A stretch of 64,000 bases of DNA from Kingdonia uniflora (GCA_014058105.1 JACGCM010001421.1:81999-145998), one strand, 5' to 3'. Shown: positions 12,040 to 24,926, counted from the stretch's first letter. The notes: generated by a model from the letters alone, not told the origin. Program-made: numbers and translations.

Positions 12040-12658
12040 TCGAATGGCCACTAGGTTGCGAGTCAGCATTGACTACCAAAAATTAAACTCCGTCATGAGA
12101 TTAGACCACTTTCCTCTCCCATTCATTGATCAGATGCTTGAGAGGCTTGTAGGTTATTCTTTCTACTGCTTTCTCAACGGATATTTTGTTTACAATTAGA
12201 TACCAATTGCCCTAGAGCACCTAGAGCGTACCACTTTTACTTGCCCTTTTGAAACTTATGCTTATTGACGCATACCTTTTGGCCTTTGTAATATCATTTC
12301 CACATTCCAATGGTGATGTATAGTATTTTTTAGACATAGTGGAAAGATTCTTGGAGGTTTTCATGAATGACTTTTTATTATTTGGGGATTCATTTGATCA
12401 GTGCCTTAACGTTTGTTCTAGCTAGGTTTAAGGAAAAAAACTCATACTAAATTGGGAGAAATGTTACTTTATGGTTACTAAGGGCATAGTTTTGGGACAT
12501 GTAATATCATGTAAGGGTATCAAGGTTGACAAAGCGACAGTTGATCTAATATCTAGCCTTTGGCCTCTACGACCTGTAAAGGACATTCGTTCCTTTTTGG
12601 GTTATGCAGGCTTTTATTGACATTTTATGAAAGATTTTAGCAAAATCTCAAGGCCCTT
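12040..12658 (+). pseudogene. Athila-like reverse transcriptase remnant
   Basis: Begins mid-domain with RVSIDYQKLNS (about 12060) and continues LDHFPLPFIDQMLERL and FTCPFETYAY, then FGLCN. This is the characteristic RT of Athila-lineage Ty3/gypsy elements. The catalytic region at about 12310-12420 is scrambled by stops and frameshifts. Everything upstream (gag, protease, RT N-terminus) is missing, so the element is 5'-truncated next to element A's LTR. The opposite strand to element A shows that it is a separate element. Confidence 0.8.
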
Positions 12659-13330
12659 ATGCAATTTACTTGCAAAGGATACCTCCTTTATTTTGATGAT
12701 GATTATCTTAAAGCCTTTGAGAATCTTAAAACCAAGTTAACTTCTGCACCCATTATTAGACCTCTAGACTGGATATTTCTTTTTGAGATCATGTGTGATG
12801 CATCAGATTATGCAATTGGGGAATGTGATAATTATGCCAGTAAGACCTTGAATGATGCTCAACTTAACTATACTACTCCAGAGAAGGAACTTTTGGCTAT
12901 CGTTTACGCACTTGAGAAATTTAGACCTTACCTCATTGGTTCTAAAATGATTATCTATTCTGATCACTCAGAACTTAAACATCTTCTCTCAAAGAATGAT
13001 GTTAAAGCTCGTCCGATTAGATGGATTCTTTTGCTTCAATAATTTGACTTAAAAACTTGTGACAAAAAGGGTGCAAAAATGTTGTAGCAGATCCCCTTTC
13101 TTGACTAATCATCGAGTCGAATAGATAGTCTTTACCAATTAGAAAGTCATTCCTGGATGAACAACTTATGTCAATCCAGACTATGACTCCTTTTCCATGG
13201 TTTGCTGACATAGCCAATTCCCTTGCCACTGGGAATCTTCGTACTCATTGGACCAAACAAGACAAACTTCAATTTAAGAGTGAAGCCCGACATTTCTTTT
13301 GAGACAATCCCTATCTGTTCTAGAATTGTA
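12659..13330 (+). pseudogene. Athila-like RNase H and tether
   Basis: Open from 12659 to 13042. Motifs include FEIMCDASDYAIG, YASKTLNDAQLNYTTPEKE, then YSDHSELKHLLSKND and RPIRWILLLQ. These are the D/E/D/D RNase H region of Athila pol, with about 12 residues missing after AIG (the usual VLGQR segment). Beyond 13042 the tether (FDLKTCDKKG and a D-x-L-S-R-like end) continues with stops. Confidence 0.85.
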
Positions 13331-14250
13331 CCAATCATATTATTAAGAGATGTGTCCCTGATTTTGAGCACACCCAAATCCTAGAATTTTGTAATACACA
13401 TGTATATGGTGGACACTTAAGTTCGAAGAAAACCGCGGCAAAGATTTTATAATGCGACTTTTATTGGCCTATACTTTTTTATGATGCTCATAGGTTCTAC
13501 AGGGCTTATGAACCCTATCCTTATTATCGAACTATTCGATGTATAGGGTATTGATTTCAAGGGCCCACTTCATTCCTCATTTGACAACTTTTATATCCTT
13601 GTTAGAGTGGACTATGTTTCCATGTGGGCAGAGGCCATAATATGTAAAACGAACGACCACAAGGTCATGCTTGAATTCCTCAAAAATAATATCTTCTCTC
13701 ATCTTGGCACACCAAGAGCCATCATTAGTGATGAAGGCTCGCATTTCAATAATAAACCATTTCAGGCTTTACTTCAAAAAATATGGCACTACGCATAGGG
13801 TAGCCACTCCCTATCATCCTTAAACTAGTGGGTAAGTGGAAGTATCTAATAGGGAAATCAAAAATAGTTTGCACAAAGCAATGAACCCCAGTTGAAAAGA
13901 TTGGTTTTTACGCTTAACAAATGTTCTTTGGTCTTACCGCATCGTATATAAAACCCCTATTGGTATGCCACAATACAGGCTTGTCTACGGGTAAGCTTAT
14001 TATCTACCAGTTGAGTTAATTTGAACATAAGGTTTATTGGGCTATCAAGACCCTGAATTTTGATCCAGAAAAATCTGGCCCCCATCGTAAGCTCCAATTA
14101 AATAAATTGGTCAAACTTTGAAATGATGCATATGAGACTTCAAAAGTTTGAAAGTTTTCCATGATAAAAATATTCTTCGAAAAACATTTTCACATTTTCA
14201 GAAAGTCTTACTTCATAAGTCTCTGCTGCATTTATTTCCTGGAAAGTTAC
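13331..14250 (+). pseudogene. Athila-like integrase remnant
   Basis: The zinc-binding part reads ILEFCNTHVYGGHLSSKKTA and continues to FYWP (about 13375-13475). The core contains VRVDYVSMWAEA (first Asp), IISDEGSHFNN (second Asp) and VEVSNREIKN (Glu), at about 13600-13870. The C-terminal part ends with GPFIVKTVFPHGAVEVQD (about 14265-14315). Several stops (for example TAG at 13797 and after IKN) disable it. The order and motifs are those of Athila elements. Confidence 0.85.
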
Positions 14251-14616
14251 AATCATGATGGATTGGACCTTTTATTGTCAAAACAGTTTCCCACATGGGG
14301 CTGTAGAAGTTCAAGATCCAAAAAATCGAAATGATTTAAAAGTAAATAGTAAGTGCTTAAAACTATTTTTTGAACTGCTAAGCCTAACAGTTGAAGAGAC
14401 ACTGTTCAGGGGTAATTTGCATACTCTGGTATTGTTGTTATCAAGTTTGGGGGTATATCATATTGTCGAGCTAACGACATTAAACTTAGCACTTACTAGG
14501 AGGTAACCCAGTCTAGTTTAAGGTAATATATTCTAATTCTCCCTACTTTTAATTGCACTACTTCAGTCTTTAAAACATTGAGGACATTATTTTTTTTTCA
14601 AATTTGGTGGTGGGAA
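14251..14616 (+). other. Athila-like 3' region with polypurine tracts
   Basis: After the integrase tail (FKVNxQxLKxFxELL-like) come two Athila-type purine stretches, AGTTTGGGGGTA (about 14445-14456) and TTTGGTGGTGGGAAAA (about 14602-14618). They are preceded by CATTGAGGACATTAT, the usual Athila sequence before its polypurine tract. No envelope-like ORF is readable. Confidence 0.55.
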
Positions 14617-14963
14617 AAACTTTTGAATGTCTTTAGAGAAAACCATAACTTAGTAAATTCCAATATTATACAAATTTTCTTTTGTGATTAAGTTAAACTT
14701 AATATTTTCAGAATCAAGTAGAAATTTTTCTTACAAAAAATTTAACTTCAATCTTAATATGATTACTAGCTAGCCGGTTAAAATTTTCTAAGTTTGATCC
14801 AATACTCCAGTATTAAGTAAAAAAATCAAACATGTTAGCATATAAAACATCTATATTTCATAATATTTAAGTATGGTGCCTATTGAATTAATAAACAATA
14901 ATTTAGAAAATTTTATAAGAACGTGATTACTTTCATTTCCTTCAGTGTAAAATAATGGATTAC

Positions 14964-14998
<35 letters not shown>

Positions 14999-17021
14999 AA
15001 ATAAGAGTAGAGGTAGTAGTACATTTTGATTAAAACTATAATAAGAGAGATAAAATGGTGTAAACTCGAAGTCTAGGTCATGAAGGGATACCACATCCCA
15101 ACACCCTTTATCCAACTGGCGAGGATTGTCGACCAATAGATACTGGGAAATCATTATATATTTGAGTTAGAAAATCAAAAAAGCAAAAAAGAAAGTATGA
15201 TAAGCTTAAAAACTATGTGAGTTCCTATGTTTGTAAATTTGTAATCCATAATTTTAGAAGGAAGTGAATCTCAGAATTATCTTTGCCTAAATAATATGTT
15301 TTGAGAATGACCTAAGTTTTTGCTTATTAAAACAATTAAGTTATTACTTATAATATATTTTCACACACTCATATGTCTACATATTGATCTATTTTTAATA
15401 TTGGAATAGTATATTTGACTTTCATAATTTTTACATTACCATCTATCAAACACTATTAAGAATGAGAGTTTTATATTTAATAATGAAAATTTTCTACTAA
15501 GTCTAATGGAAATACAAGTTTTTGGGAATAAATATATTGTCAACTTATTGAAATTACATAGTAAGAATTTTATGGGTATATTCACTGAAAACCTCCACGA
15601 GACTAAACTCGTCCACCAAAAGGAACTTGGTGGTCTAAAGGCTTGTTGCATCCTCTAAATACAATCATCTAAACTATGAAAGTATTATCATATCTTTATT
15701 TTGCCCGGGGACTAGGAAAATATAAGTTTTGGGATATTAGATGGGCATAAAAATTGACCATTTTACCCTTGGATTTATATTTAATAAGTCATAATTTAAA
15801 TTAATTATTAGTATCCAAAGGTTTTAATTAATAAATGCAAGTTTTCAATAATCAAAGTGCATTGCGGCATAAAAATGATATGTTAAGCTATTTTGGCAAT
15901 AGTGATTAGAAGATGTGCGGGGTCATATCATCAAAAGACATGATTTTCATTGGCTGATTTTTTAGAAAACAAAGAAGAATTCAAAGGCCGTAATACTTGA
16001 AGGAATAATATGTGCAATAAATGCAACTTGTGGACTTACTATTTGGAAGGTTTTCATATTTGTGTCATGACTTTTGATGCCTTAATTAATTACCCTTCCC
16101 TTAAAAAAGGGTGGCATATGTTATGCTGGAAAGGCATCTAGAGGGAAGAGCATCAGGAGAGCTTGAGAGTAGGAATCTTGGGAGGAGAACATACCAAGCT
16201 TTAGAAGACAGAATGAAGAAGAGAAAGAGGATAACACTTATAGTTTATCTTTGAGCTTAATTGTTGATTAATTTGGAGCCAAGGTGGTTAAGAGCATCAT
16301 TTTGTTCGTAAAAATTTAAATATCAAGATATTAATGGAATCTTTTTTTTTCTTATACGTATTCTTGGTCTTAACATGCTTGGCTAAACTTCACTAAGGGT
16401 GAGAATGAAGCCACCATTAGTATATATTTAGTTAAGGTATTTAACATGGATGCTCCTAAAATATATTTCTTATGTTTAACCTTCTAGATTAGCAAGAGTT
16501 TATATTAATATCTCATGTTTTCCTTATGAAAGGATTTATGGGATATATTTTGTGATCTCTAGTTAAACTAGTTTGGAAATCTAATTATGATTATGTTTAT
16601 TAATCTTCTGTTATTTTATGTATAGTATTGCTTAAAATAGTATACTTAGTTTATACTTTGATATTACGTGTCTTCAATACATACATAATTTACATTTGAT
16701 GTTTTAAACAAATCTACATTTTAAATAAGCAAAAAAAATCGGCATCATGGTCGTTAAAACTCATTTTTTGTATTGAGAATTCCTTGATTATATCCTTAAT
16801 TACTATATGCTATTGGTGATAAATTCCAAGTCCTTTAGGTTTTTATTATTCCAATACTAACCTTTGTTTCTAAGAGACTTTGTTCAGATAATTACTTGTA
16901 ATCTAAAAGCTAAACTAGAAAAATAATTAAATTTGGATAGTTTTTGTGGGTTCGACCTCGCTTTCCTTATACATGTTTCAAGCGAATCATGCACTTACGA
17001 GTACATTTTAAAGACACATCA
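14617..17021 (+). mobile_element. Athila-like LTR (probable 3' LTR)
   Basis: Non-coding, AT-rich sequence after the polypurine tract. Near the right end is GTGGGTTCGACCTCG (about 16946-16960), followed by GCACTTACGAGTACATTTTAA and ACATCA. This is the typical terminal part of Athila LTRs, which normally precedes the primer-binding site. Here a different AT-rich sequence follows, as expected if this is the 3' LTR. The left border is approximate. A (TA)n run at 14967-14995 lies inside. The length of about 2.4 kb is on the long side for Athila and may include later insertions. Confidence 0.6.
14967..14995. repeat. (TA)n microsatellite
   Basis: Pure TA run within the Athila-like LTR. Confidence 0.9.
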
Positions 17022-20000
17022 ATTAGTAATTTATAAGATGACACACTACTATTTTTAATATTAATATTAATATTAATATTAATAATAAAGTACAAGTGTT
17101 ACGATGATAAATGTTTAATCTAATATTATCTAAGTTATCCTAGGAACTAACTAAATTACGTTATCTAATTATTTTGTATTTTTTTAACTAATTAATAAAT
17201 AAAGAGGTTTAGTTTTAGCTTATGCTGGGGCAGAACAATCTTTTAACTGTTTCTATTGCTTTTGTAAAAAAAATTACCTTTGAAGTGTGAAAGCAGTGAG
17301 AGGTTCGTAACAAAAATTAATTTTTTTAACAACCTTAGATAATAGAGATAGTGTAATGATAAGTAATTATAACTAATAAATCTATGGGGAATAAAACCTA
17401 AAAGTAAGGGAGTCAGGGGAGCTTAGTAGCCGACAATCACTATTGGCTACCCTTTGGCTGGCGACGATCACCGATTTGTGGATCCCCTATTTCTTCAAAT
17501 TTATATTGTGTATTCCCTTCTTTAATAGGAGCCCAAACCTATATCAATCACACTAAAAAATTATTCTGACAGAGACTTAAAATTGCCTACAAAACCTAAA
17601 AACTAGATAAATCCTTTTTTAAATATAATCTATGATTTCTACCTAACCTCGAAATTACCGTTACCTCCCAGTAGCAGCACCATTTGATAGACCGTCGTAA
17701 GCCTAATCAAAATCCTAGTTATCAAATAGGGTGTCAATCCACATAAAGGTACGTTATTCTAGGGTAAACTAAAATCTTGGGGAAATGGGGTTTTGTTTTA
17801 TTATAAATATATGCTAAAATAGGTCTTGTAAGTCAAGTTTTAAAGGTAATTAGATCTTTGGATTCCACTCTATATTAGTATATTAGGGTTTAATTTAATG
17901 GGTTATTGGTATTCTCCTTAAATTCTCTTTTTTGAATCGAATTCAGAGGGTTTGAAGTTCTTTTCTGACTTCTCCATGAAGAACAAATTAAAGAACCTAA
18001 TTTGTAAGGATCTAGATTCAACCCCATGGTTGCTGACCTAGGACTTACTCCTTCTCATTGGAAACAAAAGTAATCCCTAGGTCTAAAGGTCACTAAGTGG
18101 TTTGAGAATTAAATCCCTTATTCAAGGTATCGAATATCCCTCACCATGTTAAAATTGTTTTCCTCTTTCCCCAACTCATCAGGTTCAAGGAAGTTGAAGA
18201 ACAACCCTAAAGTGTAAACATAGACCTCTTGGTTAGACCAATCACCCTGCAATATCTTAATAAATAATAGATATATATATATAAAACTGACTAATCGAAT
18301 CATAAATCAGGATATGAGTTAAAAGGGATGCAAATTCAGTTCTTAGCCTTCAAAATAACCTTTAAACGTAAATTAGGTTTGGAGAAAAAGAATAGAACAT
18401 TAAATAGAGAAATCCTAAGGTTTGAAGTATCTTAACTACCCTAAGTATTTTCCAACAATAATAGACATGTATTCAATAAAGTTTTGCTCTTCTTAGATCA
18501 CCTCAAGATATGTACCAAAGTTTTACCACTTTTTACCACCATGAACTGGCGATTGCCAGTAATTTACCTTGTGTAGGCAACGATCACCAGTGGATGGTGG
18601 ATGGTGGTCAGATTTTCCCATTTTATTGGGTCTTACATCGCCTGATTTAAATTTTTTGAATTAGCATCCATCCTCTTATTCCCTAATCTTAGTGATGATC
18701 TTTGATTTTCATGAGCCCAACTAGGCCAATTCTGATAAAAACTGTTATGCTGAACAGCTGGAATCCTTCACTGTATTTTATTGTTGTTGCAATTTTAGCT
18801 CTAATTTGACATTTTCTTACTAAATTAATTCTAGTAAAGTAGAGAACCTAAAAATGAGGTAACTAGGCAATAATTAGGCAAAAAGGGTCTTAGGACGGCC
18901 AAAAACACCTATAAAGAGGCTTAAATTTTGTACAAAAATGTGTTTATCACCCCTACACCTGGATATTCATTAGGAAGGACAAATTAAGGCTCATAAACTG
19001 AGAACATTCCTTGATTTAGATGAAAAGCTAAGCATATATGGATGGGAGAAAATATCCATCAGGGTTCACATCCCCCGGGACATCAAACCACCCCTCTAAC
19101 ATTGTCTTCTTTGTACCCCACCCAATGGCAAGCCATTCCATTTCTGGATTCATTTCAAAATGATGAAGGTTTTCAGTTTTTCCAGTGACAAGATTTATCA
19201 CAAAGAGGATAAATGTGGTACTGACCAGAACTTGACTACTGAAACTAAACCACCTTTATACATGCATAGGCACAATCTCCTTAAAACCATTACTAAGGCT
19301 CCTTACTCAAACACAATACCAGTTCATAATAGTTCACCCCTATACATATCCAAGGATGCATCCTCCATTAATAAAGGAGCTTTAGCTAAGTTCTATACCT
19401 CTCAAAGGACTAATATCAAATTACCTACTTCTCACTCCTACAGTGTCAGAAGAATCCCTAATACTTTTTGTTCACTTTAACTTGCTAAACCAAGTGGCGT
19501 TCAACATCTTGCCCAAACTGACGCAGTACTGGCTGTCCTAATGATAAATGCTGAAATCTTACATTATAAAGCACATAAAACAAGTCATTTTAGACATCTT
19601 GAGTTGCTAATAAGTATAACTAATAACTATGTTCTCTATTTTCAGGATTCCAGTTCCTACTAAGAGAATTTATAATAAAATAAGAGTTAAAAGCCTTAAG
19701 ATGCCTTTTATTTGCATTGCTTAGTCCAGAGGCAATTTGAGGAACCAAAGCACTGCTGAAACACAGTTGATACAGCCTGAAGCTAAACCAAGTTTCAGAT
19801 ACATGCTCCAGTAGTTTAGACAGGCACCCAATCTTAAAACAATGACCAAAATACGCACTACACGTTTCAGGATGACAGGACCAGATTTAATCCAATTTTG
19901 CATCTAAAAGAAACCCAAAAAAAGACTTTTAAAAGATGAAGCCCTAAGGCCATCGTAGATGCACGATCATAGGCTAGAAAGCCTTAGGAAATCAACGTTC

Positions 20001-20260
20001 ATGGTACTACAGGATGGCTTGGTCCCCAAGTTTTGACAGAAGTACTCTTATACTCTTTGTACGTCTAAAACTGAAGAAAATGACTAAAAACTCAATTTTG
20101 TTTAGTCCCGCATTGCTTATGTAATAAATTGGCATTATTTTCTTCAGCTATAAAATAAACCTCCCCCCAATTGTAATCATCATCTTACAGAAGAATAAAA
20201 TTTAAGAGAGACCTCTTTATTTAAAAGTGAAGTGATTTAATTTATACTTCATTAGGCATA
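17022..20260. other. Non-coding repeat debris, no gene recognised
   Basis: AT-rich, no open frame above about 106 codons, and nothing resembling a known protein. It starts with a (TAATAT)n run (about 17055-17085). Two similar GC-richer blocks around GGCGACGATCACCGATT (about 17460) and GGCAACGATCACCAGTGG (about 18577) suggest a degraded pair of related repeats or an old LTR. The segment AAATGTGTTTATCA (about 18938-18953) resembles a reversed plant LTR start. An open frame at 19160-19480 has no recognisable motif and low-complexity flanks, so I do not call it a gene. Confidence 0.5.
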
Positions 20261-20265
20261 AACCC

Positions 20266-20360
20266 AGGTATGGCCGGCTAACTCACTCAGTTGATAGGTG
20301 TTATGCCTCAATGCATTTCAGGGAGAACCAGCTTGATCTAGGTTCAAGTGACATTTCACC
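20266..20360 (+). mobile_element. Possible tRNA-derived SINE head
   Basis: TAACTCACTCAGTTGATAGG resembles an A box, and about 55 bases later AGGTTCAAGTGAC resembles a B box, which is the internal RNA polymerase III promoter layout of plant SINEs. There is no cloverleaf, no anticodon arm and no clear poly(A) or T end, so it is not a tRNA gene. Weak call. Confidence 0.3.
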
Positions 20361-21399
20361 TCTAACCCAACTCATCCGCTGATTCTTCAACATCAGTAAG
20401 TTCGGATCTCTACTTAGTTTCACCCAAACTTCATCCTATCACCCAAGTTTAGGTTCATAAGCAATGAAATTGCCTAATGAAGACTCATTAGTGTGAGTCA
20501 TTGTTATGATCACATTCATGGACCCACGTAGGTTATAAGAAGGGTCTAAAGCCATAAAAGCAGCAGGACTCAAGAAATACCCAAAAGGGCATAACAAAAT
20601 AATAGAGCCTAATAAGCTTAGGACTGAAATGTCCATTTATAACTGGACCAACTAGTGGTAGTGAAGCCTGTCCCCTTATAAAGAAGGTATGGATACTGTC
20701 ATGAATAAGTGGAGTACCAACTCAGGATAGTTGCGAGTAGTGGCCCCTTAGAAGGGTACTCAAGGAAAGCTTGGGAAGGAAATTCCACAGGTAAATCCAT
20801 ATAAGAATGGCTCAAGAAGGACACACAAATCCTGAGATCATTGTCTCTCTACTTCAATATTCATCTCCTCTCAAAATAATCGCCGACCTACTCCAGCAAA
20901 CAACCATAAAACCTTGCTCACACACCATAGAACCAGCATGATCCCCAGCGTGGTTCAATTTACCAATAAATTAGTGTAGTAGTGAGAATTTATTGAAGCA
21001 TAAATTCTACTGCGTCACCCATGTATCTTCCCTCTCTATCATGAAACTTTATTTGACTTCCTTGCACAACCAAAATACAACACTACAGAATCTCCTTTAG
21101 ATCTCAAAGGATTCGGCACAAGTTCATTTCTCAAAACTTGAGTACATTAGGTCCCTAAGTTAAGTATTATAGACCATGATAATGGCAACAGAACCCAGAA
21201 ACAAAATAACAACAGTAAGACCAGAAGATCTTGCATATTCAGCAAAAAGGCTACAAAAAGCTATAAAAACAAAAACAAAGTAATCTTTCTCTTTAAATCC
21301 CCTTTAGTCCCAAACAATATTCTAGCATGAAAAATCAAATGGTCACTAGCTAATTTTGGCCTCATTTGTAGCATCCTTAATACCACTTTCAAAAACTGC
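20361..21399. other. Non-coding repeat debris
   Basis: No open frame with recognisable content. The stretch reads as old transposon remains without diagnostic ends. I see no gene. Confidence 0.5.
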
Positions 21400-22430
21400 C
21401 ACACATTAGAACTCTGACCCTCTATAACCCTCCATCAATTTCCCCTCACAACCTGAATGTCCTATCTTCCACTGACAAGGATGGATATATCAGCCACTTT
21501 CTCCAATCCCTTTTGATTTCTTTCCCTTTTACCTCTATGGGTAAACCACATTGGTACCTTCTTACACCAATTGCCCCCTTCACACCTAATCCTACTTTTC
21601 TTTTGATGACTTGCTTATAGCTTTCATACCTCCTTGATAATGATTACACAACCTGTAAGAAAAGCCAATGCCCAAAGCCTAACCAACAAGTTCCCACCTC
21701 AAATACTCAGAGTACCAATATCAATGTTGACATTCAAAAATCCTCAACTGAGTAGATCATCCTTGATTATGGAGAGAAATGTACCAAAATAAGGGCTACC
21801 AGAGCCTCATGAACTCAATATCAAACTCTTAAACGTCTTCACCGTGGCCCAACCAAACCTTATCTAGGCCTCACAGCCTTCCCGGCCTATTTTGGCCGTT
21901 TGAGATTATGTCCTTTCATTCAGAATACCAGCATTGGGGTTACCCTCTGAAGCCCTACCCATGTCGCTGCTCCAACCATTCCTATGAGCCTCAACTCCAT
22001 TAATACTTTGTATGAAACCTGAAGCCCTTTTTAGTCAAACCCTTAGCTGTGATCTTCCCCCTAATTCTTGTCAATCAAGATGACCCTATCCAGTTCCACC
22101 CCAAGCCCGTCCAGTATTTGCAGACAAACCTTTGATGATTTTAACCCCCCCCCCCCCCACTTAGTCACCCCAGCATACAATCCACCACAGCAACACACTA
22201 ACCCTAACCATTTCCCCTATTTCCATGCACATGTTAAAAAATTTCTTGGGGCTAGAAGAGGAGAAGGAGGACCCCATCAGGGGGAGAAAATCTAAAGGGA
22301 AATTTCCAAAGAAAGAGAGGGAGAATGATGGGGAAGAATTTGAGAATATCTGGAATATAATCTTTTATTTTAGCCTTTGGCCTCCCCACCTACCTTATAT
22401 ATATTTTTTCTTACACGGTTTACTACATTA
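21400..22430 (+). pseudogene. Possible LINE ORF1 remnant
   Basis: Fragmentary proline- and charge-rich frames directly upstream of a LINE endonuclease remnant on the same strand. They include an open stretch at 22068-22295 and an overlapping one ending RGRKSKGKFPKKERENDG (about 22275-22335). A run of 14 C at 22145-22158 interrupts the first. LINE-1-type ORF1 proteins end in basic, low-complexity tails like this, but no zinc knuckle or RNA-binding motif is seen. The assignment rests mainly on position. Confidence 0.35.
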
Positions 22431-22629
22431 ACTTTCCCAGGGCATACATGATCTTCTTTCTCTATCTTTTCTTTTTCTTTTTTAGTTTTTTGATATTCTG
22501 TATATTCTTCTGTTTACTCTATACTTACACCATCACACACATCACCTATACCTTTATATTGAAATTGCTTTTAAGTTTCCTAGACCATCTAGCTATTTTT
22601 ATGGGTTGTGGCGGTAGGCCCAAAACCAC

Positions 22630-23767
22630 AGAAAGGACAATGTTAGTGATAATCTGGAACTGTTGAGGGGGTGAGAACCCTTCGACGGTTCAAATGCTCA
22701 CTTTTCAAAATCAAAATAGAAAACTCTAACATTCTTTTTGTTATGGAATCAAAGCTTAGCTTCACTAAAAGTATCAATAAAATCAAGAGACTTAACTTCT
22801 CACATTATCACATCATACCTGCTAGTGGCAATAAAAATGCTATATGGCTTCTTTGGAATTATCATATTGAACTAAAAATTACTAATACTTGTGTTTAATT
22901 TTTTCAAACATCTATTTGTTCCCATCCCCTAACACCTTATGGTACTGTACTTTCCTCCATGAAATCCCAAGTAGGACCAAAAGATACTTGTTGTGGGATG
23001 CCCTATCCTCTTTTGGCCATAACATTACAAATCTTTGGCTCCTTATTGTAGATTTCAATGAAAACCTATAGAGCTAGGAATAGAAGTTCATTAAAAACCC
23101 CATTTTTAAACCCAACCCTTACTTTGTTAACTCATTAATGGTCACGGCTTTATTGATGTCACACACCAAGGTGTCCATTTCACCTGGAGTAATGGTAAAA
23201 AGGCTCCCAAGTTATTCGATGTAGATTAGACAAAGCTTTCAGTAGTGGCAACTGGCATGATCTTTTTCCTAATGCTATTGTTACCAGCTTCCCAATTAAT
23301 TACAACTTCTGACCATACTTCATTCTTCTTAACACTGACCCAACATAACCTAACCCCCCAAAACCCTTTCATTTCAATTCAATGTGGTTAAAAGAAACTA
23401 ATTTCCTTAATATCATTAAGCAAGAATGATCCAAGCCCCTTGAAAAAATTGGTTGCCCTCCTTTTAATTTTATTATTAATCTCAAATGACTTTAAATATC
23501 TCTCACTTATTGGAGCAAATACAACATTGGCAACATTCACAACACTATCAAAAATATTGATAGAGAACTTTGGACCATATAATCTAAAATATCCAACCCT
23601 GACACTATTATATGGAAGGATTGCAACATCAACTTAATGTCTGTTAGGAAAGGTAATAGTACTTGTGAAGAGACAAGTCCAAAGAAATCTAGCATAAAAG
23701 GGGTGGCAAATATAAAGTTCTTTCGCAGATCCACCTAAATCAAGCAAAGCCACAACAAAATTGATTT
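22630..23767 (+). pseudogene. LINE (L1-type) endonuclease remnant
   Basis: Broken frames give IIWNC at about 22649 (WN-x-R-G motif at the start of L1 endonucleases, with a stop), GNKNAIWLLWNYHIELKI (about 22830-22880), WLLIVDFNENL at about 23035-23070 (the GDFNE motif with Gly changed to Val), then VRLDKAFSSGNWHDLFPNA-like sequence at about 23220-23275. The order and spacing fit an apurinic-type endonuclease of a plant L1 LINE. No reverse transcriptase follows: the sequence is cut at 23768, where a Tat LTR begins. Confidence 0.7.
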
Positions 23768-24334
23768 TGTAGGACCCTAAATTATGAGCTCGAACTTAAT
23801 TTCTTACACCAAAGATGAGCAGAATACTAGACAATAAATAAGTAGCCACAAATGAAATAAGATCTAGCGTAAAAACCTATGAATAGCTAAAAACCATGAC
23901 CTTTTTTGATGATTTAGAAATAATGATGTTATTGATTGAATGACAATTTATTACAGCGAGTATCCTAGGTAGTATTGTTTAGAACTCCTAGATCGAAAAT
24001 CCATCCCTAACCTATTCTTACTTGGCCTTCTTTATTGGTCTCATATTATGACCATTTAATGACCACTATCTCTTTTTAATAATGGACGTTACAAAGCAGT
24101 TTTGATGAGTCTTCGTAATAGTTGTATAATTGTATAAATGATTTATATTTCTTGTAACAACTCTTTAATGAGTCACTACAGTAGCATGTCTTCTTGTGAT
24201 CGTCAGGTCAATTTATTGCTTTGAAGATCATTTTGATACATGAGATCAAGATCGGGAGGATGACCTACCTCCTCTCACCTAAAAATACTAATGGTTTTGG
24301 TTGACAAGCTCGACCAAGTATTGATCACTCTTAC
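23768..24334 (-). mobile_element. Tat-family LTR (truncated or solo), abutting the LTR of element C
   Basis: Starts on + with TGTAGGACCCTAAATTATGA, the reverse complement of an LTR end in ...GGTCCTACA. It carries the LTR block with CCTATGAATAG at 23864-23902, and TCATATTATGACCATTTAA near 24040, also seen in the LTR of element A. Its far end runs directly into the next LTR at 24335 with no CCCTACA terminus, so I infer that element C inserted into this LTR and the rest lies beyond the window. Confidence 0.6.
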
Positions 24335-24911
24335 TGTAATGGCCAAATTCCGTAGCTCGATATGATTAGGAATTAGCTATCGCACATATGAACCTGTAAA
24401 AATACTCTAATATAAAGTAAGAATTGGAGACATGTATTTTTAGCGAGAAAAACCTCTGAACAGGTAAAAAAGTACGACCTCGTATGAATGATTTTTGTAA
24501 AAGTATCTTCATTGCTTGGAGTGGATATCTTTATTACAAGTGATCTCTAGAATATATAAATACTTTTGATCTCGTAAATAAGAAGTTTGAGTAATTTTTT
24601 TGGTCCCTGTCTCTTCTGGAATTTTTCCTTTATATAGGATTCTTTACAGCTCTTCATCGTGCTAGAACACATTTTCTGAATAATGTGGTTAGTGGCAGTT
24701 GACTGAATAACTGACGAGTTCGTGGGAGACAGGTGTCTTTGACTAGATAACATTTTCCGGTTTAACTCGACCCACGTTCTTGAGTAGTTCGTAGGGATTG
24801 TTAGAATGTTGACTAGAGTGTTAAGTGTTAAAAAATGCATGAGCTTGAGATGGAAGTAAATTGAACTGTGTGAGCTCGATTATAAGTGAGATCGATAGAT
24901 AAGTCCCTACA
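24335..24911 (-). mobile_element. 3' LTR of element C (Tat family)
   Basis: A 577-bp LTR read on the minus strand from TGTAGGGACTTAT (24911 downward) to ...ATTACA (24335). It has the common block at about 24441-24480 (AAAACCTCTGAACAGGTAAAA). Immediately outside its start, the plus strand reads CGCCCCCTTGCAA (24914-24926), the reverse complement of the polypurine tract TTGCAAGGGGGCG found before the 3' LTR of element B. This fixes it as a 3' LTR whose internal region lies to the right. Confidence 0.85.
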
Positions 24912-24913
24912 AT

Positions 24914-24926
24914 CGCCCCCTTGCAA
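24914..24926 (-). other. Polypurine tract of element C
   Basis: TTGCAAGGGGGCG on the minus strand, two bases from the LTR start. It is identical over 13 bases to the tract of element B at 47427-47439. It primes plus-strand DNA synthesis in LTR retrotransposons. Confidence 0.85.

Noticed and set aside
19160..19480. 106-codon plus-strand ORF
   Set aside because: No recognisable motif, no conserved neighbour and no splice or promoter context; likely chance in repeat debris.
20266..20360. tRNA gene
   Set aside because: A- and B-box-like segments only; no cloverleaf, anticodon arm or acceptor stem can be drawn.
22145..22158. Run of 14 C
   Set aside because: A simple homopolymer in a decayed LINE region; may also be an assembly length error.
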